Assembly (NCBI GenBank): GCA_032622095.1
Contig: CP136061.1
Coordinates: 3,958,005-4,022,004, forward strand
Source: Siphonodentalium dalli
Taxonomy: Eukaryota; Mollusca; Scaphopoda; Gadilida; Siphonodentaliidae
DNA: 64,000 bases
Direction: 5' to 3'
This document shows positions 12,012 through 25,244 of this stretch, piece after piece; positions within the stretch are counted from its first letter, which is position 1; every line of letters begins with the position of its first letter. Below the pieces are notes generated by a model, which worked only from the letters and a program-made list of their open reading frames with translations, was not told the origin of the DNA and searched no databases. A program made the position numbers and the translations under genes.

Positions 12012-12079
12012 TATATATTATAATATATATATATAATTATATCTTCATTTCAGTAACCGGATAGTATGAATTAACTTAC

Positions 12080-12249
12080 GATCCATCCGCTCCAAACCAA
12101 CCATAACCTGACACGTCGGATTGGGGTAGGTCTGTCCAGCTGCTGGATCTTAGGTTATCTATAGTGAACCATTCCATTCGATTGGCCGTACTGGCATCAA
12201 ACAACATCCAAGCGACAATATCCCCGCTCGTGTAAAGAACCACGGCTGC
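12080..12249 (-). CDS. Exon 3 of secreted PAN-domain gene (domain middle)
   Basis: Minus-strand exon bounded by a TTGCAG acceptor (12250-12251) and a GTAAGT donor (intron from 12079). It is 170 bp long, begins in phase 0 and ends in phase 2, matching exon 2 (ends phase 0) and exon 4 (needs one base). The peptide runs AAVVLYTSGDIVAWMLFD, then EWFTIDNL, SSSWTDLP and GYGWFGADG. The alternation of beta strands with VAW, NWF/EWF and SSSWTDL motifs is the core of the domain started by exon 2. No stop interrupts it and both splice sites are good, so it is probably functional. Function unknown; presumably extracellular because exon 1 supplies a signal peptide. Confidence 0.78.
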
Positions 12250-12960
12250 CTGCAATAATTATGAGATTGGAGTGACTGATATGCCTCATATACGTCATCT
12301 GTCCGATAGTTCATAAGTTAGTTATAATTATAGCCTGGTGTGTTTCCGTATATCTAGGAAATCTTCCTTTCCCCAGTGATTGTAACTGCTAGGGTTAAAT
12401 GTATAAGTAAGCACAATGTGTGAGAGATAAGAATAATATAGCATAAGAACATACAAGCATAATTAACAAGATCTTATTCTTAATTGGTTATGACTGGTAG
12501 TAATCATAGTCGAGGGATGGTCAAATCGGTATCATGCTATCCTAAACAATAGTATGATACACTCTTGGAATAACTACTCGTGTCTAAGAGATAGAGACGG
12601 ACTCTTGCTTGAACCTCGATACCACAAACATCTCTGTGATCCTATGTATTGTCCCACTGACAAAACACGTTATTGAAATAAAAAAGTTATAAAACCACTG
12701 GACTCTTGATTGTTCCCACATGGCCATCGTCACATTTACCACTGGATTGGATCCCAGAATGATAGAATAGTGCGTATATTTCCTTTTATTTAGTGTAGAA
12801 CACACATAACAAGTGTAAAATGCGAATTTCCAACCATATTCACTATTAGAAGAGTAGCAAACTCCAAGATGGCATCCAATATGGCATACACACCTCCAGT
12901 TTTAACACGGATTGCGGAAACCCTTCGGTTTAAACCCGTTTGACAGCTAAAATCATAGTT
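12250..12960. other. Intron 2 sequence; nothing recognised
   Basis: No repeat or exon-like frame identified between exon 3 and the simple-repeat arrays. Confidence 0.5.
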
Positions 12961-12969
12961 TGAATCCGA

Positions 12970-13895
12970 GAGTGCACCAGGGATGTGGCAATGGTAACAT
13001 GTAACGGTAATGTGTAATGGTAATGTGTATTGGTAATGTTTTGTGGTAATGTGTAATGGTAATGTGTAAGGTATTGAATAGTGGTAATGTGTAGTGTTAT
13101 GTGTGATGGTATTGTGTAGTTGTAAGGATTAATCGTAATGTGTAATGATGTGTAGTGGTAATGTGTAATGATAATGTGTAATGGTAATGTGCAATTGTAA
13201 TGTGTAGTAGTAATATGTGGTGGTAACGTGTAATGATAATGTGTATTTGCAATGTGTAATGACAATATGTAATGATAATGTGTAGTGGTAATGTGTAATG
13301 GTACTGGGTAGTGGCAATGTGTAGTCGATATGTGTAGTGGTAATGTGAAGTGGTAATGGTAATGCGTAGTGGTAATGTGTAGTGGTAATGTGTAGTTGTA
13401 ATGGTAATGTGTAGTGGTAATGTGTAGTGGTAATATATAGTGGTAATTTGTAGTGTTAATATGTAATGGCAATGTGTAGTTGTAATGGTAATGTGTAGTA
13501 ACAATGTGAAGTGGTAATGTGTAATGATAATGTGTTGTGGTAGTGTGCAATGGTAATGTGTGGTGGTAATGTTCAGTGGTAATGTGTAATGGTAGTGTGT
13601 GATGGTAATGTGTAGTGTTAATGTGTAGTGGTAATGTGTAATGGTAATGTGTAGTGGTAATATATAGTGGTAACACAAGTGAAATGTGTAGTGGTAATGT
13701 GTAAAGGTAATGCGTAGTGGTAATGTGTAGTGGTATAGTGTAGTGATAATGTGTAGTGGTAATATGTAGTGGTAATGTGGAGTGATAATGTGTAATGGTA
13801 ATGTGTAATGGTAATGTGTAGTGGTAATGGGTAATGATACTGTGTAGTGGTAATGTGTAGTGGTAATATGTAATTGTAATGTGTAGTGGTGAACT
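12970..13895. repeat. ~12-bp minisatellite (GTAATGTGTAGTG-like)
   Basis: About 75 degenerate copies of a GGTAATGTGTAG/A unit. Because the unit is mostly a multiple of three, long minus-strand frames (417 and 193 aa of LHITTTHYHYT-type repeats) appear. They are shadows of the repeat. Confidence 0.9.
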
Positions 13896-13929
13896 TAACG
13901 TTTTCTCAAGTAATAACAAGTAATTTGTA

Positions 13930-14350
13930 ATAGTGTTGTTGTTGTTGATTACGACGATTATGAAGATGATGATTATGATGATGATTATGATGATGTTGAT
14001 GATGATGATGATAATAATGCTGATTATGATGGTGATCATGATGCTACTGCTGATGATGGTGAGAAGACGATGTTGATGATGATGACGATGATGACGATCA
14101 TCATGCTGGTTATGATAATGATGATGACGGTAGTGGCGAGACGACGATGATGGTGTTGGCGATGATGTTGACGGTGATGCCATTGAGGATGATGGATGAT
14201 GATGTTGACGATGATGACGGCGAGGATGACCACGCTGATGATTATTATGATGATGATGAAGATGATGATTATGGGGATGTTGATGAGGAAGATAACGATA
14301 ACGATGACGACGACGACGATGACGATGATGATGATGATGATGATGATATA
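13930..14350. repeat. GAT/ATG trinucleotide microsatellite
   Basis: Long imperfect run of GAT and GAC triplets. Short frames over it are repeat artefacts. Confidence 0.9.
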
Positions 14351-14550
14351 TACGCTGGTGATCCTACAGCATTATTATATGTAAATAGTGTAAATATGTT
14401 TGTCAACTCTGACGTTTGTTAACTCATGATTTAGTTCATTAAAGCATTCAGTCATTTTTTTTGCATTAATGCAATTCAAAGTAATTTACTTCACAACAAG
14501 TCATGTTACTTTTGCGTTAATTTCTTAAATACATTATCAAATACTAGCAT

Positions 14551-15430
14551 GGTTACCCGGCGTTGCCCAGGTTACTAGCAAGGTTACGCGGCGTTGTCCA
14601 GGTTACTAGCTTGGTTACGCGGCGTTGTCCAGGTTAAAGTGATGTGAAACCATCTGCTGTAGATATTTGGCGGGCATAGAAGATACTCTTGCTCAAAGTA
14701 TTACACGTATTCTCATAAATTGTATATCCAAATGGCACCACAAAACATCATTTTTATACATTGATTATAAGTAGCGCATAACCCATCTTGTCGTCACACC
14801 CCAACAAAAGGATTTATTTACTTACAAAGTTCTGCTCGTACATAAGACGTTATAATGTTTTTATTCGTACAGTCGACGTGATTAAATTGACGTTTGTTTG
14901 TATTTTTTAATTATTTTGTATTGGGACTCTAACAGGAACACCATGAATACATTAGTTTATAAAAATAATATACGACAATTGGGTTTTAAATAGAGATGTA
15001 TAAATCAATCTAGTGGGTTAGACTAAGATTCTGAGGTCAACTGGTTATCATATCTCCATGAAGATACAGACATTTTACAAAATATGTCCAGGTGCTCATC
15101 TGTTCGTGGTGCTATTCTGGCTAATTATTCTCATTTTAAAATAAATGTTCTTATATATCAGCTACATGTGCCCGACACAGATTTTACGTTGTGTATGTTA
15201 AGCTATGAGTCTGTTCTAATAAAATGAAAGAAACCCATGTAACGGGCAGATGTACCCTTGTCAGATGCCAGTGTTGGAGGATCCTGAAAAGTCATGTGCT
15301 ACTGTGTTTTATTTTACGTTATCTCAGAAAAACTATATTTGATTGCACACTGTGACCAATATTTCAATAGGCCTTCTATACATTTCCACATTTCTTGACA
15401 AATTGTATCTTTTTTGTGGAACATATCTTT
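14551..15430 (-). repeat. Dispersed repeat element, copy B (inverted to copy A)
   Basis: Begins with ACTAGCATGGTTACCCGGCG, whose ~33-bp terminal segment is present three times (about 14551-14640). It continues as a diverged reverse complement of 8170-9617, including the TATCATATCTCCATGAAGAT and GAGTCTGTTCTAA stretches. Confidence 0.7.
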
Positions 15431-17514
15431 GAATGAAGAGACTCTCAATTACGTTATAGTACATGCACCATTCTAACATGTCATCATATTGTGATTCAAT
15501 GTCCCTCATCTTGCCAGAATATATGTATCTGTTTAATAGAATGAAAAATATAATTTTAGTGCTTTCTTCTATTTATCTGTTTTTGCGAGTTCAGTATATG
15601 CACTGATTCCAGGCCCCATATAAATATGAGTTGAGAACATATAATTGTTTAAACGGAACGAATAATGGATGAAAACAGTCGCCAGGCAATCATCATTCAT
15701 TGCTAGATCCCTTAATTTGACCCCCCCCCCCCCCACCTGCAAAACAATAATAAAATGCTATTTTTGATTGATCTGTTCATTTCTGATATATCTGTTTATT
15801 TGCAAGCTAATATATAAAATATTAACAAAATACCAAACACAATTTTATTATTGCACGGGAGCAGAATGACATAGCTAGCCGTCTTCCTGCTGCCCTGGGT
15901 GATAGGTTGAATATGAATCTAGGATGACGCATTTACAATTTTTGCACAGACTACTTGATATTTGGATGGCCGGTTGGTGAATGATTTAATATGCTATATG
16001 GGCATTTTAATCGAGACTGAGTTGAAATTTTATCAATGATGTATTGTAATAGTTGATATTTTAGACACGTTCGAAATATTGTAACAAAATTAGTGGAGTG
16101 GTTGCGACAGACCTGTATCACATTCACGAACAACGCCGTGCATGTGACACGTGGCTATCTATGATGTCCAGAGTGATAACTGGAGAACATAATAATAGAG
16201 TTCAAAAGTTAATATACTCAGATGATGGAGTTAAGTGGCGTTTTGCCTACAACAAATATAGCATAATTCGGTTTCACTTGTAACCGATTGAGAATATATT
16301 CCTATTGGTTTCAAAGATTTCACACTTTTTGAATGTGTAATTAAATTAACATTTTTTTATTTTGGAATTAACTGAATTCCACACTTTTGGAAAAAACATG
16401 TTCTATGCTTATTGCTCTTTGTTTTATCCGCCTGTCTAGTGTTAACACAGAGAGAATATGTGAGTATCTTCTTAAACGATTCATGCCCGGTTAGTGGTGT
16501 CTCATGTTCTCATTTTCCAAACAACATTGTGCGAGAGGAGCTACCAACGCCGTGTATCTCCGACACCGGAAATTGCGATTAATTTTGCAAATTTTGTCGT
16601 TTTGATAGTATACCATCGTTAGAATTTCATCAATTTCATTTATAATGCGTAATAATTTTGGCAAAGTCTCTCGCTGAATAAGTTCGTCATACAATGGCCT
16701 TGGTGGATTATCGAGGATGAGTTGAGAAGTTTAACGTTCGCCGAGCAATGATTAATGATAATTACGTCCCTGCACGAGAAAATATCAATCATTCGATCTA
16801 AAACTCTCTTTATTTAATACACAATTAAAGTTTTCTCGAAACATCAATGTGTTTCTAAATAGATTATATCAATAAAGAACGGGTGGGATTTTGTTGTGTC
16901 ATTGTTAGCGCATTCGCTAACAAATCAAACTTAAACGTTGTATGCTAGTGTACGGCAAATTGCAAATGACAGTATATTTACTGTCGTGCGAACTGGGGCT
17001 GTCGCCACCCACAAATAAAGAAATAAACAACTGTGTAGCACAGAGATCGACAAATACTGTGTTGTTTTCCTGAAAAATACAACTAAACTATATAAATACG
17101 ATGGATTGACTGAATTTAATATGAAATAACTTGTGCCAGATCCCCTTGCAGTAATTCGCCGCAATAAAATATGTTTAACTTAAGCCTAGCTGCACCAGGT
17201 CTTGCTTTTAAAGAGGGAAATTGCTCCAACTTGACTTGAAACATATTGGATATGCTTAATATATACAAAAGGGATTAGGGCACACATTTTTGCAAATATG
17301 AAGCCCCTTCCCAGATGTCACAGCTCCCATCGGAACTCCTGAAATTAAAATAAGGAGGACATTTATTGTTCTACTGTGTTCCCCGGCTTGGTTTCTCTCA
17401 CTTAACATTTCAATAACTACGTACTATTTTGCCTTCATATTATAGGTGTTGGTCAACTTTAATTGTGACAATAATCCTATGATAAAACAAACAAAATATA
17501 AAATATAATTATAT
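15431..17514. other. Intron sequence; no gene recognised
   Basis: Contains a C-run near 15721-15735. Short open frames (15951-16133, 16098-16283, 16491-16694, 16931-17164) show no domain, splice context or repeat relationship. Confidence 0.45.
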
Positions 17515-17850
17515 ATATCTATGTTTGCGAATGTCTGTCTGTCCGTTATAGAAATTAAGTGGGCACCATCTAGATGGCACCAAAGGGGTCTAACATGTGT
17601 ATCATTTCACGAGCAAGATAATCATGCAAATTAAACATTTCTGAAGTGACTCTGTCTGTATCAGGGACATAAACAGTGGAGGGGCAACACAATCGTTGGT
17701 TTTGTTGTCGCCGATTTCCACCAAACATCTGCATGTCCATGATATGAGAAGTCTCCTTGATATGAGGAATCTAATCCCCATGATATGAGGAATCTAATAG
17801 TGTGGGTTAAAGACCCTGAATTGTTGCCGTTTTAATCAGGGATCGGGATT
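17515..17850 (+). repeat. Copy of the GCGAATGTCTGTC leader/~140-bp repeat family
   Basis: Has the same leader (GCGAATGTCTGTCTGTCC), the ATCTAGATGGCACCAAA block and one to two monomers with GCCGATTTCCACCAAAC. A short CCATGATATGAGGAATCTAA segment is locally duplicated. Confidence 0.75.
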
Positions 17851-18769
17851 TCTCATTTCAGCGAGATATCGTTCATATGTTAAAGATATACTCTTATTAT
17901 TTCTAAGGACCCAATAAATCCTTCAATTAGTTGGCATCACAGTTTATTCTGCATCTATAAAACAATTATCGGTGTGTGGTTTCTAACCAGTTGTTCTGTT
18001 GTATGAAGCAAAACTAATATTTCATTCAGACATTAGTTAATGGGAGGTCTGTAATCGTGAATGCCCATTTCAATGATTGACGTTTCGGGGAAATTGTTTC
18101 ATAACCATCACAAAATTATGTATTGAAATTCAAAGTGTAACTTTACACTTATCATGTTGACTATCTTTCGGGTAGATAATCAGACCTGGTGTCATTTTAA
18201 CGCACACAATAGGCACCATTCAATGGACGTGTATAAGCGGTGTGCTGATGAGCTGGGAATCAACATAATGATAATTAATGGCTCCTATTTTGAGTCAATG
18301 ATTTGCCTGTAATTGGCCGATATTTATGTCGACTTTCAATTTGCCATACACTAACAAATCAGGCGAATTTTAATAGACAGTGCTCCTGTAATTTTCCTTA
18401 CACCAGATAATTCTCTTTTTCGGCCATAATTTTAATAATCAGCAGAAAAACTCAGGTTTGGTGCTATAGAAGCCATTGTGGAACTTTCGTGTGTCGCGTG
18501 TAAAGCAATATTCAAACACCCATACGTTTTAAGTATAAGATATTCGGTATATACTAGACAAAGTTACAGACGATCCGTGGAATATCACATAATAATCGTG
18601 ATTTCTCAGTACGTACTTTATCGACAGGATTTATAGATAGTAGATGTTAGAAGTATAGTATACTTGGGAATTGTTCCGAGTGGTTTGATATTCCTAACTT
18701 GTTCTCGTTTTTAGATATCATTAACATTATGTTAAGAATGTCTAAATTTAATGTAAACAAACGCAAAAT

Positions 18770-19350
18770 TCCTGCGCAATTTCCGGTGTCGGATATACAC
18801 GGTGATCAAGCGGCGTGTTATCGAGTCTTTTAAGCCCCCAATTGATTACAATGACGGGGGGTTCTAAATAGCACAAGAAGCATGACAGAACAATCAGTAC
18901 GGCTAGTGGTTTTTCATATTCCAAACAATATCTATAGTGACATTTTCTCTTCAATTGATTTCTCTGAGGACGGGACTTTCTCGACTGAACAGGGCAAGCA
19001 GCATCTCACAACTTCTTTCTAGGGCGCAATTGGGAGTCTGTGAGATAAAATTGCGACTCAGATGAATCTTTGGTCACAGAAAAGAAACCCGCAATAGGGT
19101 GATTGTATTTTGGTTTCTTTCGGTGTATATTCAACGAGTATCGTAAGCCATCAACATCGTTAACATTTACTTATTTGTCGAACAATCTCCGGCGTCAGCA
19201 GCTATCAATTGGTATGTTCTCGGTGCGTTTAAGGCTTTAATTTATTCCACAGAGGTCGAGAGTTTCTCGTCTGAATAGCACAGTATAGCACGACCGAACA
19301 TAGTTTAAGTTAATCAGAATTAGAGGAGTTTCATTTTCTAGACAATTTTG
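18770..19350. repeat. Old degenerate repeat flanking the 28-bp array (left)
   Basis: Shares ordered blocks with 23446-23880: TTGATT...GAGGACG, GCTGAATAG/GACTGAACAG, ACGAGTATCGTAAGCCATCA and GTCAGCAGCTATCAA. The minisatellite therefore lies inside an older repeat. Sequence from 17851 to 18770 shows nothing else recognisable. Confidence 0.6.
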
Positions 19351-22300
19351 TGCGTCAATACAGTCATATCAAGTGACGTGCGTCAATACAGTCATATCAA
19401 GTGACGTGCATCAATACAGTCATATCAAGTGACGTGCATCAATACAGTCATATCAAGTGACGTGCATCAATACAGTCATATCAAGTGACGTGCATCAATA
19501 CAGTCATATCAAGTGACGTTCGTCAATACAGTCATATCAAGTGACGTGCGCCAATACAGTCATATCAAGTGACGTGCATCAATACAGTCATATCAAGTGA
19601 CGTGCATCAATACAGTCATATCAAGTGACGTGCATCAATACAGTCATATCAAGTGACGTGCATCAATACAGTCATATCAAGTGACGTGCATCAATACAGT
19701 CATATCAAGTGACGTGCATCAATACAGTCATATCAAGTGACGTGCATCAATACAGTCATATCAAGTGACGTGCATCAATACAGTCATATCAAGTGACGTG
19801 CATCAATACAGTCATATCAAGTGACGTGCATCAATACAGTCATATCAAGTGACGTGCATCAATACAGTCATATCAAGTGACGTGCATCAATACAGTCATA
19901 TCAAGTGACGTGCATCAATACAGTCATATCAAGTGACGTGCATCAATACAGTCATATCAAGTGACGTGCATCAATACAGTCATATCAAGTGACGTGCATC
20001 AATACAGTCATATCAAGTGACGTTCGTCAATACAGTCATATCAAGTGACGTGCGTCAATACAGTCATATCAAGTGACGTGCGCCAATACAGTCATATCAA
20101 GTGACGTGCATCAATACAGTCATATCAAGTGACGTGCATCAATACAGTCATATCAAGTGACGTGCATCAATACAGTCATATCAAGTGACGTACATCAATA
20201 CAGTCATATCAAGTGACGTGCATCAATACAGTCATATCAAGTGACGTGCATCAATACAGTCATATCAAGTGACGTGCATCAATACAGTCATATCAAGTGA
20301 CGTGCGCCTATACAGTCATATCAAGTGACGTTCGTCAATACAGTCATATCAAGTGACGTTCGTCAATACAGTCATATCAAGTGACGTGCATCAATACAGT
20401 CATATCAAGTGACGTGCGCCTATACAGTCATATCAAGTGACGTTCGTCAATACAGTCATATCAAGTGACGTTCGTCAATACAGTCATATCAAGTGACGTG
20501 CATCAATACAGTCATATCAAGTGACGTGCGTCAATACAGTCATATCAAGTGACGTGCATCAATACAGTCATATCAAGTGACGTGCATCAATACAGTCATA
20601 TCAAGTGACGTGCATCAATACAGTCATATCAAGTGACGTGCATCAATACAGTCATATCAAGTGACGTGCATCAATACAGTCATATCAAGTGACGTGCATC
20701 AATACAGTCATATCAAGTGACGTGCATCAATACAGTCATATCAAGTGACGTGCATCAATACAGTCATATCAAGTGACGTGCATCAATACAGTCATATCAA
20801 GTGACGTGCATCAATACAGTCATATCAAGTGACGTGCGCCTATACAGTCATATCAAGTGACGTTCGTCAATACAGTCATATCAAGTGACGTGCATCAATA
20901 CAGTCATATCAAGTGACGTGCATCAATACAGTCATATCAAGTGACGTTCGTCAATACAGTCATATCAAGTGACGTGCATCAATACAGTCATATCAAGTGA
21001 CGTGCGCCTATACAGTCATATCAAGTGACGTTCGTCAATACAGTCATATCAAGTGACGTGCATCAATACAGTCATATCAAGTGACGTGCATCAATACAGT
21101 CATATCAAGTGACGTTCGTCAATACAGTCATATCAAGTGACGTGCATCAATACAGTCATATCAAGTGACGTGCGCCAATACAGTCATATCAAGTGACGTG
21201 CGCCAATACAGTCATATCAAGTGACGTGCGCCAATAGTCATATCAAGTGACGTTCGTCAATACAGTCATATCAAGTGACGTGCATCAATACAGTCATATC
21301 AAGTGACGTGCATCAATACAGTCATATCAAGTGACGTGCGCCAATAGTCATATCAAGTGACGTGCGTCAATACAGTCATATCAAGTGACGTGCGCCAATA
21401 CAGTCATATCAAGTGACGTGCATCAATACAGTCATATCAAGTGACGTGCGCCAATACAGTCATATCAAGTGACGTGCGCCAATACAGTCATATCAAGTGA
21501 CGTGCGTCAATACAGTCATATCAAGTGACGTGCATCAATACAGTCATATCAAGTGACGTGCGCCAATACAGTCATATCACGTGACGTTCGTCAATACAGT
21601 CATATCACGTGACGTTCGTCAATACAGTCATATCAAGTGACGTGCGCCAATAGTCATATCAAGTGACGTGCGCCAATACAGTCATATCAAGTGACGTTCG
21701 TCAATACAGTCATATCAAGTGACGTTCGTCAATACAGTCATATCAAGTGACGTGCGCCAATAGTCATATCAAGTGACGTGCATCAATACAGTCATATCAA
21801 GTGACGTGCATCAATACAGTCATATCAAGTGACGTGCGCCAATAGTCATATCAAGTGACGTGCGTCAATACAGTCATATCAAGTGACGTGCATCAATACA
21901 GTCATATCAAGTGACGTGCATCAATACAGTCATATCAAGTGACGTGCGTCAATACAGTCATATCAAGTGACGTGCATCAATACAGTCATATCAAGTGACG
22001 TGCGCCAATAGTCATATCAAGTGACGTGCGCCAATACAGTCATATCAAGTGACGTTCGTCAATACAGTCATATCAAGTGACGTTCGTCAATACAGTCATA
22101 TCAAGTGACGTGCGCCAATAGTCATATCAAGTGACGTGCATCAATACAGTCATATCAAGTGACGTGCATCAATACAGTCATATCAAGTGACGTGCGCCAA
22201 TAGTCATATCAAGTGACGTGCGTCAATACAGTCATATCAAGTGACGTGCATCAATACAGTCATATCAAGTGACGTGCATCAATACAGTCATATCAAGTGA

Positions 22301-23445
22301 CGTGCGTCAATACAGTCATATCAAGTGACGTGCATCAATACAGTCATATCAAGTGACGTGCGCCAATAGTCATATCAAGTGACGTGCGCCAATACAGTCA
22401 TATCAAGTGACGTTCGTCAATACAGTCATATCAAGTGACGTTCGTCAATACAGTCATATCAAGTGACGTGCGCCAATAGTCATATCAAGTGACGTGCATC
22501 AATACAGTCATATCAAGTGACGTTCGTCAATACAGTCATATCAAGTGACGTTCGTCAATACAGTCATATCAAGTGACGTGCATCAATACAGTCATATCAA
22601 GTGACGTGCATCAATACAGTCATATCAAGTGACGTGCGCCAATACAGTCATATCAAGTGACGTGCATCAATACAGTCATATCAAGTGACGTGCATCAATA
22701 CAGTCATATCAAGTGACGTGCATCAATACAGTCATATCAAGTGACGTGCATCAATACAGTCATATCAAGTGACGTGCGTCAATACAGTCATATCAAGTGA
22801 CGTGCATCAATACAGTCATATCAAGTGACGTGCATCAATACAGTCATATCAAGTGACGTGCGCCAATACAGTCATATCAAGTGACGTGCATCAATACAGT
22901 CATATCAAGTGACGTGCATCAATACAGTCATATCAAGTGACATGCGCCAATACAGTCATATCAAGTGACGTGCGCCAATACAGTCATATCAAGTGACGTG
23001 CATCAATACAGTCATATCAAGTGACGTGCGTCAATACAGTCATATCAAGTGACGTGCATCAATACAGTCATATCAAGTGACGTGCATCAATACAGTCATA
23101 TCAAGTGACGTGCATCAATACAGTCATATCAAGTGACGTGCGCCAATACAGTCATATCAAGTGACGTGCGCCAATACAGTCATATCAAGTGACGTGCATC
23201 AATACAGTCATATCAAGTGACGTGCGTCAATACAGTCATATCAAGTGACGTTCGTCAATACAGTCATATCAAGTGACGTGCATCAATACAGTCATATCAA
23301 GTGACGTGCATCAATACAGTCATATCAAGTGACGTGCGCCAATACAGTCATATCAAGTGACGTGCGCCAATACAGTCATATCAAGTGACGTGCATCAATA
23401 CAGTCATATCAAGTGACGTGCGCCAATAGTCATACCAAGTGACGT
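19351..23445 (+). repeat. 28-bp minisatellite, ~146 units, with higher-order repeats
   Basis: The conserved part of the unit is TACAGTCATATCAAGTGACG followed by a variable GTGCATCAA, GTGCGTCAA, TTCGTCAA, GTGCGCCAA or GTGCGCCTA. A 26-bp variant lacks CA. Variant order is not random. A 13-unit block of 358 bp starting at 21663 repeats exactly in order at 22021 and again, in part, at 22379. A 6-unit block (168 bp) repeats from 20834 to 21002 and a 4-unit block (112 bp) from 20302 to 20414. The array lies in intron 2 of the PAN-domain gene. It has no spacers, so it is not CRISPR. Confidence 0.95.
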
Positions 23446-23880
23446 ATTCTCGAGACTGTTAAGCCACACAATTGATTCCACTGAGGACAAGAGTTTCTTG
23501 GCTGAATAGAGCAAGATGCACCACTCAACTTCTTCCTAAGGAGTCAATATGAGATATAGCTCTGACTCGAGTCTTTTGCACAAAGAACAGAATTTCGCAA
23601 TAAAGTGGTTGTGTTTGTGTTTTACATGAATGCATGGTATTTCAGTGTAAGTTGGACGAGTATCGTAAGCCATCACTGTCATGTGATGAGTACCAATTGG
23701 TCAGAAATCAATGGTTAACAGTGTTTTATTATTCGAACAATCTCTGACGTGGGTTCCCTGCCACCATCTCTCGCGTCAGCAGCTATCAAGTGTATGATAT
23801 ACTCCCGAGACAATTGCGGCCCCAATTGATTCCACTGAAAACGGAAGTTTCACGGCTCAATATATAGAGCAAGGAGCACA
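23446..23880. repeat. Old degenerate repeat flanking the 28-bp array (right)
   Basis: Carries the same ordered blocks as 18770-19350, with ATTGATTCCACTGA occurring twice (near 23470 and 23828). Confidence 0.6.
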
Positions 23881-23977
23881 ACATAAGTCCATTGATTGTT
23901 ATGTTTATTACACACTTTCTACCTTTAATATTCGCCAATGTTAAGAGATAAGAGATAACAGATTGTATGTGACCAAA

Positions 23978-24368
23978 TAGTCCCTGATCAGTCCTTGATT
24001 AGTCCCTTGTTAGTCCCGATTAGTCCCTGTTTAGTCCCTGTTTAGTCTCTGATTAGTCCCTGAATAGCCCTGAATAGTCCTGGTTAGTTCCTGTATAGTC
24101 CCTGATTAGTCCTGATTAGTCCCTGCTTATTCTCTGGTTAGTCCCTGTATAGTCCCTGTATAGTCCCTGATTAGTCCATGATTAGTCCCTGAATAGTCCC
24201 TGATTAGTCCTGATTAATCCCTAAATAGTCACTGAATAGTCCCTGAATAGTCCTGAGTAGTCCCTGATTAGTCCCAGAGTAGTCCTGATTAGTCCCGGAA
24301 TAGTCCCTGATTAATCCCCGATTAGTCCCTGATCAGTCCCTGATTATTCCCCGATTAGTCCTGATTAG
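23978..24368. repeat. ~12-bp minisatellite (TAGTCCCTGATT-like)
   Basis: About 32 degenerate copies of TAGTCCCTGATT / TAGTCCCTGAA. Non-coding. Confidence 0.9.
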
Positions 24369-24824
24369 CTAATTATTCAGTGCTGAGCTCCATATTTTAG
24401 TTGCATGGATGAACACGTCATTTCAATACTTGTGATGTAATGTTTCCACTTGACTTACTGTTTTGACATTGAGACTGCAAATACTAGATATAGACGTCCT
24501 ACTAGAGCTCACCCATCACACCCTCAGAATGTATATTTCAAAGTGGTCTATATGGATGTTCGGAAGATACTATAATTATGACTTGAGAGTTAAAATACTT
24601 TGCAGACGTGTACATATCTATATTGGCAGTGATTTGGACATTCCCATTTTGACAGTTCAAACGAGTACTTCGTGTTCGAGAATGTCAACATAAATAGTTC
24701 CGACATGGGGCGGAGTTAGGAGCTGTCAAAATGCGCGTTACTGGTATGTGATCCGTGGCGCAATTCACACGTGTGACATTACCACTTTTAATTTACCGAG
24801 AAAACCTTATAAATCCAGTCTGTT

Positions 24825-24984
24825 CTCGTGAAAATAAGCACAATACGGGATCATTTTATAATTGCGCGAAATTAGCTCATATTGGTATTATTATAAAACT
24901 CAAATACGCTCTATATGGGCCTAAACGTTGGTTATTAAAGCAATTTCAATATGGAATAAGCAGTATTGTGCTTATTTTCACGAG
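24825..24984. repeat. 160-bp hairpin element
   Basis: A perfect 22-bp arm at 24825-24846 (containing CTCGTGAAAATAAGCACA) is complemented at 24963-24984. MITE-like; the open frame 24755-25087 crosses it and is not credible as a gene. The DNA from 24369 to 25225 holds nothing else I recognise. Confidence 0.65.
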
Positions 24985-25225
24985 ATCAGGTTGGAAAATA
25001 ACACGAATAAGCCAATTCACGACTTACCAGACGTACACACTTGATTATGTGTTTTCACTGCGGCCCGCGCCATCCAACGGAGTATAAGGGTATATTCTTC
25101 CACTATTGGCTTATTTCAGAATCAAATAAATCCAATATGGACATATGTGAATAATTAGCTCTAATTTACACGAGGATATGTTGATAAATGACTTATAATT
25201 ATGGGTGCAATAAAATTATAAAAAA

Positions 25226-25231
25226 TATAGT
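25226..25231. repeat. Left candidate target-site duplication TATAGT
   Basis: TATAGT directly precedes the left terminus and directly follows the right terminus (33733-33738). If the terminal repeat is taken one base shorter, the duplication can be read as 8 bp, ATATAGTT. Confidence 0.6.
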
Positions 25232-25244
25232 TGATGATATACCG

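Noticed and set aside
12930..14183. 417-aa minus-strand open frame rich in His/Tyr/Thr/Leu
   Set aside because: It follows a ~12-bp tandem repeat whose period is a multiple of three. No domain, no start context and no splice sites.
19351..23445. CRISPR-like array
   Set aside because: Units are directly adjacent without unique spacers, the setting is eukaryotic and there are no cas genes. It is a minisatellite.
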